Positions 1 through 10,477 of a stretch of 64,000 nt of DNA are shown here, piece by piece. This DNA comes from Pegoplata infirma (taxonomy: Eukaryota > Arthropoda > Insecta > Diptera > Anthomyiidae). Each line of letters starts with the position of its first letter. Positions within the stretch are counted from its first letter, which is position 1. The DNA lies in assembly GCA_963921195.1 (NCBI GenBank), contig OY992536.1, positions 94,035,007 to 94,099,006 on the forward strand. The letters are read 5' to 3'. A model generated the notes under the pieces. The model was given only the letters and a program-made list of their open reading frames with translations, had not been told where the DNA came from and searched no databases. The position numbers were made by a program, and so were the translations under genes.

Positions 1-672
1 ATCTATATTGAAAATATTTCAGAATTTTGAAAAAAGTGTCTTAGAAAATCCAAACTTTTTACTATAGAAAAGCTTTTACTATAATAAAGTTTTACAGTTA
101 ACTGTGAGCTTTTTACTATAAAAAAGTTTCACAGTTAACTGTGAGCTTTTTACTATAAAAATTTTTACAGTTAACTGCGAACTTTTTACTATAAAAAAGC
201 TTCACAGTTAGCTGTGAACTTTTTACTATAGAAAGTTTCAAGTTAACTATGAACTTTTTACTATGGAAAAGATTCATAGTTAACTTTGAGCTTTTTACAA
301 TTGAAAAGTTTCACAGTTAACTGTGAACTTTTTACTATGGAAAAGTTTTGCAGTTAACTGTGAACTTTTTACTATGTAAAAGTTTCACAGTAAACTGTGA
401 ACTTTTTACTATAAAAAAGCTTTTCAGTTAACTGAACTTTTTCCATAATAAAAGCTTTACAGGTAACTGTATACTTTTTGGATTAGAAAAGCTTCATAGT
501 TAAATGTGAACTTTTTATTATAGAAAAGTTTAACAGTACAATGTGAACTTTTTAGTATAGAAAGCTTTTACAGTTAACTGTGAACTTTTTTCTATAGAAA
601 AGTTTCACAGTTAACCGTGAACTTTTTACTATAGAAAAGTTTCACAGTTTACTGTAAACTTTTTTACAAAAA
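1..672 (+). repeat. Minisatellite A, array 1 (~37-bp dyad unit)
   Basis: About 17 degenerate copies of a ~37-bp unit. Each has a 14-bp perfect palindrome, CACAGTTAACTGTG, followed by ACTTTTTACTATAGAAAAGTT. Copies differ by point changes and small indels. The array runs off the left window edge. The same unit occurs at 15990-16665 (reverse orientation) and 31895-32495 (same orientation). No coding potential. Confidence 0.93.
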
Positions 673-1088
673 AGCTCTAAAAGCTCTAAGCTTAATTAGT
701 AAGCTTTACTGTGCTCAAAAATTTTCTCATTTAAAAATTAAAAAAAAAAAAAAATTCAAGTTTTTTATTTTTTTTATCAAATTTCTTAAGTGAATGAACT
801 TTTAACATGACATAAATCTTCTTCTTTTCATGCATATTATTTGAAAATGGACAAATAGTCATCGGAAAAGATTTATTTTAAACTATTTCCTTATTTGTTC
901 AAATATGCGCTTAAAGAAAAGCGAAAAAAATTAAATGACTTTAAAAAAGGAAAAAAAATAGAAATCAAACCATATTGTGTGGTGGATTAGAACAGACATC
1001 CTTACCGTATATAGACACTGAGTATTTCATGTCTATACCTATACAGATTCAACAAATGTAATAGACATATTGAAGCAATGATTGCAAA
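673..1088. other. AT-rich spacer, no recognised feature
   Basis: Low-complexity A/T runs with scattered AGCTTT motifs. I see no gene, RNA or element end here. Confidence 0.6.
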
Positions 1089-2260
1089 AAATAAAAATAC
1101 ACTGACATCAATACAGACAAACTTATACAGTCACTCATAGAACTAAGTGAACATTTTAAAGAGCTTTGTGTTTATTTTTAAGATTTTTTACTTAAGTTTT
1201 TTAATAGATTTTCTTAAATTTTTAAAGCTGTTAAAAGCTTTTAAAGCTTTCATACGAAGAAGCTTTGTACATATCAAAAAACTATTCTGGAAACAAAGAA
1301 AGCTTTTTAAAATAAAAAAAAGCTCTGAAAGAAAAACAGCTAAAGCTACTTTTTTTCATTGTTATGTTTTCACAAAACAAAAATTGTATCTAAATTCTAT
1401 AAACGATTTTTTTTCAATAAAAGCTCTGTTTTAATAATTAAAAAAAATAAAATACACTGACATCAATACAGGCAAACTTATACAGGCACTCATAGAACCA
1501 AGGGAACATTTTAAAGAGCTTTGGTATTATTTTTTTTTAGAGTTTTCTCTAAAATTTTAAATAGATTTTCCAAAATTTTGAAAGCTGGTAAAAGCTTTTA
1601 ATGCTATACTTCAGTAGGCTTTGAAATATATTAAAACTTTATTAAAAACCTTATACATTGACAGTTAAAGATTTCATACACAAAAGCTTTCTACATATAC
1701 AAAAATACTCTGGAAACAAATAAAGCTTTTTGAAAGCTTTTAAAAAATAAGAATCTGTGAAAAAATTAAATAAAAACAATAAAATTTCCATTTTTCACCA
1801 TAAATGTATTTGGTTTCTAAACGGAGTTTTTCCAATAAAAGCTCTGTTTTAATAATTGAAAAACCATAAAAAATAACTAAAAATACACTGACATTAACGC
1901 AGACAAACTTATAGAACTAAGGGAACATTTTAAAGAGCTTTTAAGTTTTTTTTCTAACATTTTGATTAGATTTTCTTAAATTTTAAAAGCTTTTTAAGCT
2001 TTATTTGGGTATGTTTTAAAATATTTTTAAGGTTTTTCTTACAAAGTTTATATATTTACAGTTACAGTTTTCATACGCAAAAGCTTTCTACATATCAAAA
2101 AACTACTCTGGAAACAACGAAAGGTTTTAAATAAAGAATAGGAAGCTCTGGAAGAAAAACAGCTAAAGTTACTTTTTTTTCATTGTTATGTTATCACAAA
2201 ACAAAAATTGTCCCTTAGGTTTATAAACGGAATATTAAAAAAAAAAAAGCTATTAAATCC
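1089..2260 (+). repeat. Degenerate ~370-430-bp tandem repeat, about 3 units
   Basis: Units start near 1089, 1453 and 1886, each with a recognisable ACTGACATCAATACAGACAA-like start followed by GAACATTTTAAAGAGCTTT. Later landmarks in the same order include ACATATCAAAAAACTA, CTGGAAACAA and ACAAAACAAAAATTGT. The 95-codon open frame at 1147-1434 lies inside one unit and is not kept in the others, so it is not treated as a gene. Confidence 0.75.
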
Positions 2261-2284
2261 AATTTTCGTTTAAAATCGAATCTT

Positions 2285-2870
2285 AATCGAAAACTACACT
2301 TTTTTGATAGTTACTGACAAATTTAGTCTTAATATTTTAATCCTTAACAGAAAAGCTTCTTTTTTAAATCAAAAGAAAAATCTCTCATATGCTAAAACTT
2401 TTATCGGAATCTGCAATTATCTGCAACTGAAGCTTCTTTTCAGTACCTTAAAATCTGAATTTAGAACTTGGGCTTACAAATACATATTTTTTTGTTATCC
2501 CTGAAGTGTTTTGTAGAAAACTGAATATATCATAGAAAAGGACATTTTCACTTTTAGGTTTATAGAGATTCTTTGAAGTTTTGGAAGTTATTTGAATTAT
2601 GGCTTTGAATTATGCAAAGCTTTTATTTTTATAAGCTTTCTACATATAGAAAAATTACAAGCTACACACTTTTTTGTAGTTACTGACAAATTTTGTCTAA
2701 ATGTTGTGATACTTAACAAAAAAGCTTTTTTTTTAATCCACAAAAAAAGCTCTCATATGTTAAAACCTTTTTCGGATCTTTTCAGCCTACATTTTCTATT
2801 TATTTTTTGTAATCCCGGAATTGTTTCATAGAAAAAGCTCTTTTCATCTTCAGTTTAAAAATATTTTTTT
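2285..2870 (+). repeat. Two ~375-bp degenerate tandem units
   Basis: TAGTTACTGACAAATTT followed by a matching tract (TTAACA.AAAAGC..CTT, then CTCATATG.TAAAAC.TTT) occurs near 2318 and again near 2678. Open frames at 2304 and 2592 are parallel readings of the two units. Confidence 0.65.
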
Positions 2871-2879
2871 TTTAACTTG

Positions 2880-4400
2880 TACACTAAATTTTCACGCAAA
2901 CTGCCAACAAACTCATGTTTGTCCTACTTAGTTCCAAGTATATTATAAAAGCTTTTTATAATCCAAAGAAAAGCCGCTGTTCCAAAAAAAGTAATTCACA
3001 TAAAAAAATGTGGAAATGAAAATTTCCGAATTTTTTTGGTGTTTTAGATCTTACATCCGATTTTTTTTTCGTTTTGTTTCACATAAATAAAATTTGGTGT
3101 AAGTAAAACGAATGCACTTTTTTCCTAATACTTTTTTAAATTTTAATTATTTAATTATAAAACTCTTTATAAATCTAAAGTTATCTATAACAAAACCTTT
3201 TTAGTACCCTACAAACCAAATTTTAAAATTTTTCTTAATTAATTTTTAATAAAGTTGAAAGCTTTCCCAGCAAAACTTTGGTAATGGGTAGTGATTATAT
3301 AACACATTACCAGGTAATGTATATACCTTATTTGTAGCATTATTTTAGGATGTCTTACCAAACATTTGTTCCACAACGTATTATTTTAAAGTGAAAAATA
3401 ATGCATTACTAATAATTTGCTACGTAATGCATGATTATTTGAAAAATGTATTTCATATTTATTATTTCTAAACATTATATCATGGATGATTTATATTTGG
3501 TTACATTATGTATTATTTAAAAGTTTGAAATAATGCATTATTTATAATTAAATGCATATTGCATTACAATAACATAAAAAATAATTATTTTATAAAAAAA
3601 TGCATAAGTTTAAACTAGAGATGGGCTCACGACAAGAAATTTCTAACGACACACACTCACTAGCATATTATATCTACTTACACTCACTTACAATCACGTG
3701 AGTAAATTTAATACAAAATTACTTTTTCACTACTCGTAACACCTTATATATTACGTTCTGGTATGCTATATTATATACCTTACTCGTAACCTATAAAATA
3801 TCATATATTTTACACCTTACTGGTATTCTTCGTTATAAATTTATGACTTATTTTATACCTTACTGGTATTCTATGTGATAATGTGTATGCATTACTTTGA
3901 GTCTCATCGCCTGTTAAAATCATCATTGCTGCAATGTATAAAATAAGAGATCATATACCTTATTTTATACCTTATTTGGTAATCTAAGTTTTGCTGGGAA
4001 TTTTGTTATCTTTCAAGTATTTGATATGAAAAGCTCCCACAAATTTCTTCCAAACGAATTTTCTAAAATTTGTTTATTTAATTATGCCAGTAACGCTCAC
4101 TCCTAAGAATATAATAAAAGCTTTTTAGATTTTGAAGAAAAAGCTCTCTTATATGTTGAAAACTGTTTATAAATCTAAAGTTATCTATAACAAATGGTTT
4201 TCAGTACCCTACAAACCAAAATTTCAAATTTTAATATCTTTCTAGTTGAAAGCTTTTTGCCATCTTTCAAGTATTTGATATAAAAAGCTCCCACAAATTC
4301 CTTCCAAACAAATTTTCTAAAATTTGTCCACTAAATTTTCCCAGTAACTGCCAACAAAACACATGTTAAACTTGTCCTATTCACTTCTAAATAGTTTTAG
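2880..4400 (+). repeat. Degenerate segmental duplication, three partial units
   Basis: The tract TTTATAAATCTAAAGTTATC leading to GTACCCTACAAACCAAA occurs near 3167 and 4166. The following ATCTTTCAAGTATTTGATAT and CTCCCACAAATT tracts recur near 4010 and 4263. A further shared block (CCAGTAAC/ACTGCC) lies near 2890, 4085 and 4340. One unit carries the MITE at 3266-3998; the next is empty at the same point. Confidence 0.72.
3266..3998. mobile_element. MITE with CCCAGCAAAACTT terminal inverted repeats
   Basis: The ends are CCCAGCAAAACTT and AAGTTTTGCTGGG, a 13-bp perfect inverted repeat. The paralogous unit at 4245-4275 reads across the site without the insert (GTTGAAAGCTTTTTGCCATC), so the insertion is directly visible. 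Flanking T-runs suggest a 2-3 bp T-rich TSD, but its length is ambiguous. The interior (733 bp in all) is rich in TAATGCATTA and TACCTTA..GGTAAT motifs and codes for nothing. Superfamily not assigned. Confidence 0.8.
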
Positions 4401-5916
4401 ACAATCATCCCAAACTAAAAAGTATAACTTTCAACACACATGTGGTTTTAATAGAAACTTTTAGTTCTTTTCAAATGAATAAAATAATTTCAACTGAAAA
4501 AAAAGCAAAGAAAACGAATTGTAGAATATTAAACTGACTGCATATTTTTTTTTTTATTTGAAAGAGATTTGTTGCAATATTATTTGCTGGTAATTCAACA
4601 AAAAGAAAAAAAAAAATAAAGTCAAGTGCATGATGCCACTTCACATATGTATCTGAACAGTGATGGCAAGGATAAAAAAATTCTATTAGTTTGTATAAAG
4701 TCTATGGAAATATATTGTTACAAATATTGGTTTCCTTTTGAAAACATGTTACATGGTCTTGTCTTTTTGGCTTAAGTAACATGTATTTTTTCTTTTTCTT
4801 TTGGTGTTGTTGTCTGGGGTCTAGTTTTATTAATTTTCTATCTTTAACACTAAGTTTTAGTTTATTACTACAAAAAGCAGATTATTTAAAAATTTGTTTT
4901 TTTTTGGACAATTTAATTTATTTTAAAGAATTTAAAATTTGTTGTTAAGATTTCATTGATATTTTAAAATTAAAAAAAAAAAATAAAGCTTTTAGGAGCT
5001 TTTATAGAAAAAGTTATTCTTTGTGATTTTCGGGTTCTTGCAATCCATCTGCAATTAAACTTTTATAATTAAAATGGTGAAAAAGCTTTTTTGAAAGCTT
5101 TTTTTTACTAACATCAAAAATTTAGAAATTTTAACTTAAAACTTTTTATTTTTAAAAATTACGCTAAAGTAGCATTTTTTTGATAAATTTAAAAAAAAAA
5201 GCTTTCATCCAGAAGCCAAACATTGCATTTTTTTCTATTTTAAACAATTTTCTGGAAATGCTAAAAGTTCAAATTACTTAAAAATTTAACTAAAAGAGCT
5301 TTTAAGATCTATATAAAAAAGCTTTAAGTGTTACAATATTTTTATTTTAAACAATTTTCTTAAAGTTAAACTTTCCTATGTTAAAAAATTCATATTACTC
5401 TTTATCAAGAAAATTTAAAAGCTTTTTGTTGCAATTAATCCATTACAACCCAAGAAAATATCCTACGAATATCCATTATGAAAACCACACAATCTTTTAA
5501 GGAAAAGTAAAAACAAAAAATTAATAACTCCAATTGCAATGTGAAAAAAACAGCGTTAAACTCTGTAGGGTGGTGAAATGATAAGCCTAGGAATTGTTGC
5601 AACAAATTCCTTATTATTCATATATACAGGCACTCAAAAAAACACATGTAGACAATGTTAACGACACAGATAAAAACATGTATTGATTTTCAATTTGGTA
5701 ACAAGGAGAAGAAAAAATAAACAAAAAAGCAATACCGAAAGACGAAATGCAAAAATAACGGAATGGATCAAGTGAAACACTTTTACACAAATGTTATATT
5801 ACAAATGATGCATGCATACTTACACAACAATGGGATTGGGAAATGGTGAAAAATTTGTAATTATCATAAAAAACGTGGCCAAGTTTTAGGTTAATCTTGC
5901 AAAATTATAGTTATTT
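4401..5916. other. AT-rich region, no recognised gene
   Basis: Long A/T homopolymer runs and scattered AAAGCTTTT motifs. I find no convincing open frame, RNA gene or paired terminal repeat. Confidence 0.55.
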
Positions 5917-6055
5917 TTTGGTCCTTCGAACCGTATTTTTTTAAAACAGCACATTCGCAGTTGTTGCGAAACTTTTCTGTAAAATAAATTAAAGCTTTTA
6001 AAGTTTTCTTAAGTAAAAGTTCCAAAAATGTTTTGCTTAAAATAAAATCATCCTA

Positions 6056-6371
6056 AAGCTATGTTTACACCATACCACTGAGTCGTATGATTTTTATGAA
6101 AAATCTATGTTTTTTTATAGCATATTTTTAGGCATGTAGTCAATATATTAGATTGTTAATAAAAAGCGACAAAAACTCTACATTTTGCTAAATTTATAAA
6201 AAAATATAACAATTTATTTAATCTTAAGTTTATAAATTTAGCAATATATAAAGTTTTTTGTCGCTTTTAAATAACAATCCTATATATATTCCATGCCTAA
6301 AAGTATGCTATAAAAAATCTAGCTTTTTCATGAAAATCATACGACTCAGTGGTATGGTGTAAACATAGCTT
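6056..6371. mobile_element. Fully palindromic MITE (316 bp)
   Basis: The termini AAGCTATGTTTACACC and GGTGTAAACATAGCTT are exact reverse complements. Complementarity continues through CATACCACTGAGTCGTATGA and, with mismatches, nearly to the centre (AAAAGCGACAAAAA / TTTTTTGTCGCTTTT). The whole element can fold into one hairpin. No coding sequence. The right arm holds CCTAAAAGTATGC, a motif that recurs in unrelated repeats of this window. TSD not clear. Confidence 0.88.
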
Positions 6372-6409
6372 AACAAACATTTTCATACTTTTAAAAGTTT
6401 AAGATCAAC

Positions 6410-6478
6410 TTCACTTTTTTATTATAGAAAAGCTTAACACTAACTGTGCACTTTTTACTTAAGAAAAGTTTTAAAGTT
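6410..6478 (+). repeat. Fragment of minisatellite A
   Basis: Two degraded units (TATAGAAAAGCTTAACACTA and ACTGTGCACTTTTTAC) adjoin the start of minisatellite B. Confidence 0.6.
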
Positions 6479-6479
6479 A

Positions 6480-7760
6480 TATTTTTTTGAAAGCTATTTT
6501 GTTGAAAGCTGTTTTTTTTGAAAGCTACTTTTTTGAAAGCTACTTTTTTTTTAAAGCTACTTTTTTTTTTGAAAGCTTTTTTTTAAAGCTACTTTTATTT
6601 GAAAGCTAAGTTTTTTTAAAAGCTTCTATTTTTTGAAAGCTACTTTTTTCGAAAGCTAATTATTTTTGAAAGCTACTTTTTTTGAAAGCTACTTTTTTTG
6701 AAAGCTACTTTTTTTGAAAGCTACTTTTTTTTGAAAGCTACTTTTTTTAGAAAGCTACTTTTTTTAGAAGCTTTTTTTTAGAAAGCTACTTTTTTTAGAA
6801 AGCTACTTTTTTTAGAAAGCTACTTTTTTTAGAAAGCTACTTTTTTTAGAAAGCTACTTTTTTTAGAAAGCTACTTTTTTTAGAAAGCTACTTTTTTTAG
6901 AAAGCTACTTTTTTTAGAAATCTACTTTTTTTGAAAGCTTTTTTTTAAAGCTACTTTTATTTGAAAGCTAAGTTTTTTTAAAAGCTACAATTTTTTGAAA
7001 GCTCCTTTTTTCGAAAGCTACTTTTTTTTGAAAGCTACTTTTTTTTGAAAGCTAATTTTTTTGAAAGCTACTTTTTTAAGCTTCTTTTTTTTGAAAGCTA
7101 CTTTTTTTTGAAAGCTACTTTTTTTGAAAGCTACTTTTTTTGAAAGCTACTTTTTTTGAAAGCTACTTTTTTCTGAAAGCTACTTTTTTTAAAAGCTATT
7201 TTTTTTTGAAAGCTTCTTTTTTCTGAAAGCTACTTTTTTTGAAAGCTACTTTTTTTGAAAGCTACTTTTTTTGAAAGTCACTTTTTTTTGAAAGCTACTT
7301 TTTTTGAAAGCTACTTTTTTTTGAAAGTCACTTTTTTTTGAAAGTCACTTTTTTTTGAAAGATATTTTTTTTTAAAACTACTTTTTTTTGAAAGCTACCT
7401 TTTTTTGAAAGCTAATTTTTTTTGAAAGCTACTTATTTGTGAAAGCTACTTTTTTTGAAAGCTCCTTATTTTAGAAAGCTACTTTTTTTTCAAAGCTACT
7501 TATTTGTGAAAGCTACTTTTTTTTAAAGCTACTTACTTTTGAAAGCTACTTTTTTTCAAAGCTTCTTATTTTTGAAAACTACTTTTTTTTGAAAGCTAAT
7601 TTTTTTTTAAAGCTACTTTTTTTTCAAAGCTACTTATTTTTGAAGCTACTTTTTTTGAAAGCTAATTTTTTTTTAAATCTACTTTTTTTGAAAGCTACTT
7701 TTTTTTGAAAGCTACTTATTTTTTAAACTACTTTTTTTTAAGCTTCGTTTTTTTTTTGAA
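6480..7760 (+). repeat. Minisatellite B, ~16-bp unit TTTTTTTGAAAGCTAC
   Basis: About 80 copies of TTTTTTTGAAAGCTAC. Length variation is mainly in the T-run (about 5-9) and there are variants such as TTTTTTTAGAAAGCTAC (a homogeneous block near 6780-6920), AAAGTCAC and AAAGCTAA. No coding potential. Homogenised sub-blocks point to local unequal exchange or slippage. Confidence 0.95.
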
Positions 7761-8805
7761 ATCCACTTTAAATTTGATTATAAAGACCAAAATAACGTGG
7801 GTCCTTCGAAACTTTTTATATCAGAAAGTAACAGTTAAAAGTTCTAACTAAACTGTAAAGCTTTTCTGTAGTTTATTCAATAACTTTTATATGAGAACTG
7901 TATTCATCAATTCTTTCCGCAGATTTTGGTTATATGTTTTTGAGGCAATAGAGTTTATGCACCCATAGTGCCAATTCATGTAATGTGAAGAAGGCTCTTT
8001 GCTTTAAAAAAAGCCAATATGATTGCATTACAACAAAGTGTGGAGTTTTTCTTTTCTTTCTTTTGTTTCAAGGAAAGTTTAAAAACAATGCAACAAAAAA
8101 CACGCCGATAAAAGCACAGTGGCATTACTTGTGTATATAATTTGTTTTCCCAGTTGGTTTTTCTCTATTTCATAATAATTTCCTTGCACTCAACAACCAC
8201 TGTTTGATAATTTTATGCTGAAAACTTCCTTTACATATTCTGCAAACTTCCAGCAAAATAACAATGCACAAAAAAGGGCCATTTAGGGATGCAGTCGTGA
8301 AATTTGGGATTTGCAACAGGATCAAAGCAAAATCGTGAAAAGAAAAAAAAAAATCTGTATGAAATCCTTTTTTTCCCAGTACATACATTTCATTTCAGAC
8401 GCAGTAAAATCATTCAATACATTTTCTTTTTTTTTAACGATTTTCCCCATTCAAGCCAAAAAGCTTTAAAAGCATTGAAAAGCAATTTTGCGGCTAATAA
8501 ATCCGATTTTCTCTCCAATTCATTTTTTTTATGCTTTGTTCTGTTTGTGTTCTATAGTGTGTTTTTTTTTTGTCTGCAATAAATTGTGCATTTGCAACAT
8601 TGACTACTGCTTGGAATTTACTGCAAGTGCAAATGAACAAATGGGTCTTTACAATTAGCCACCCTTTTAGCCAAACCTCTCCACAAATAAAATAAAAAGG
8701 AGCAGCAGGCGTTTTTGATATTTCCCTGTAGACATTTACTGGCTTACATTGTAAAACAGGATATATAGTTTAAATTTAAAAGGGAGGGGTTTAAAAAAAA
8801 ACATA
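7761..8805. other. AT-rich region, no recognised gene
   Basis: Open frames on both strands near 8170-8582 overlap and are A/T-run driven, with no domain or splice context. No RNA gene or repeat end identified. Confidence 0.5.
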
Positions 8806-9442
8806 CAGTGACCGCCATAAGTCTACGTACGATTACATAGTAGATGTAATACGTAAACGACACAGTTTAAAATAGTAGACCTAATTATTATCAAAAAAAT
8901 ATGTGTGTAAAAAGTGCAGTGTAGGTTATTTATCAAGCTTTAATTTAAGCTTGATGGCGTACAGATTGAGTAAATATTAAATGTGCTACGAGGGTCGAAA
9001 GTGAAATAGAAATTATTGATAGACCTCTCTCTTTTCCAAGTGCAAACATTAAAAATTTAAAAAATAGTCCAATAGTTTATATTCAGTTATCAACAAATTT
9101 TTCCCAAAACTCAAGCAAAAATAAAAATTTTTTGAATACATTTGAAGAAATCCACATTTTTTGACCTTCAATTCTTTGGACCACCAATTTTTTGTAAACT
9201 AAGAAAAAAATTTTCTATGGTCTATTAATAATTTCAATTTCGCCCCTCGTAGCACATTTAATATTTTACTCAATCTCGACGTTATTCAACTTAAACTAAA
9301 GCTTGATAAATTCTCTTCATACCACTTTTTACAAAGATACTTGTTTGTTAATAATTATTATAATTAGGCCTATTATTTTTAACTTTGTCGTTAAAGAATT
9401 AGCTCTACTACATAGTCGTACGTAGACTTTTGTTGGCCACTA
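8806..9442. mobile_element. Palindromic MITE with Tc1/mariner-type ends
   Basis: The left end CAGTGACCGCCATAAGTC runs into CTACGTACGA. The right end mirrors it (TCGTACGTAG then TTTTGTTGGCCACT). A TA precedes the left end; the right flank is TT, so the TA duplication is only half preserved. Inner arms are also inverted: TTAATTTAAGCTTGATGGCG and GTGCTACGAGGGTCGAA pair with TCAACTTAAACTAAAGCTTG and CCCCTCGTAGCAC. CAGTG.CCGCCAAAAGT-like ends with TA targets are typical of Tc1/mariner. No transposase is present. Halves of this family build the arrays at 30.3-31.1 and 35.8-41.2 kb. Confidence 0.85.
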
Positions 9443-10477
9443 TTTATGAAAAGGAGTTATAAAATATGTTACAACATAACAATGAATTAAAAAAATATAT
9501 ATAGTCCTCGTATTTTAAATAGTTAACGTATGCAGGTCATTTAATTTATTCATATGTAGGGTTTCCTCAAAATTTTTTGAATTTAAATTAAAGATTAATA
9601 AATAAATTAAATTTCTAGACTTAATAAAACATTTTGAGAATTTTATTTTCACAAAATTTTTAAAACTTATTAAATTTGAATTCAGATTCTAAAAAACTCA
9701 GCTTAAATTACGGTTCGAAGGACCAAAATGTTTGACTTCACAATTACTGTGAACTCTTTTAATAAGAAGTTTTAAAATTTCGAGGCATTTGTTTTATTCA
9801 TATATTTAAATATTTCATCAGAATGGAATAATCAACTTTTTATATACGTGTTTTGAAGTGTCTGTAGAATGTTTTAATCCGGTACGAAGGACCAATTTTT
9901 TCTTTACACACAAATGAACAAAGCCACACTAGAGTGAACTTTGTTCTTAAACTTTGGATTTTTCCAAGTGTCCGAAAAAATTTTAAATTAATTTGAGCCA
10001 AATCCAATCATTTGAACCCGTGCCGACCTTCAATCAAAGTTTTGGTTTTTGTAGAAAACTTTCACCAAAAACCTATAAAATTTTATCGATGTGTAAAATG
10101 GGTAAAATGGTCTGATTTGGATCAAAATTAAATGAAAGTTTGTCTCAATCTCTTTAAAATAGTCAGTGTAAAAAAAATTTCAGATTTTTTTTAAAGTTTT
10201 AGATTTTTTATAGAGCTTGAGAAGACTTTTATGTAAAATAATTTGAGCCAAATCCAAGCATTTAAACCCGTGGACCCTTCGATAAAAGTTTTGATTTTTA
10301 GAAAATTTTCACCAAAAACTCTTAAAATGCTCGGATTTTGTTTGAATGAAAGTTTATCTCTAGCTTTATGAAATAGTGAACGTAAGAAAAACCTCCATTT
10401 TGGGAAATTTTTTGACAAATTTCAAATGACGATATCTCGAAAACCGCTCGACCGATGTTAGAAATTATTTGATATTT
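9443..10477. repeat. Degenerate diffuse repeats in AT-rich sequence
   Basis: GAGCCAAATCCAA.CATTT.AACCCGTG occurs near 9994 and 10246, each followed by an AAGTTTT..TTT..AGAAAATTTTCACCAAAAACT tract. The phrase ATATCTCGAAAACCG begins here (10431) and recurs at 13256-13620. No gene seen. Confidence 0.55.

Larger units (their letters stand above)
5917..9727. other. Interval bracketed by an inverted 19-bp sequence
   Basis: TTTGGTCCTTCGAACCGTA at 5917-5935 is matched by its exact reverse complement at 9709-9727. Partial relatives lie near 7797 (GGTCCTTCGAA) and 9884 (a degenerate CGAAGGACC copy). This could be the terminal inverted repeat of a 3.8-kb decayed element that later received the nested MITEs and minisatellite, or dispersed pieces of one repeat family. 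I see no clean TSD. Confidence 0.4.

Noticed and set aside
1147..1434. 95-codon open frame
   Set aside because: It lies in a degenerate tandem unit; neighbouring units have no matching frame, and composition is lysine/phenylalanine as expected from A/T runs.
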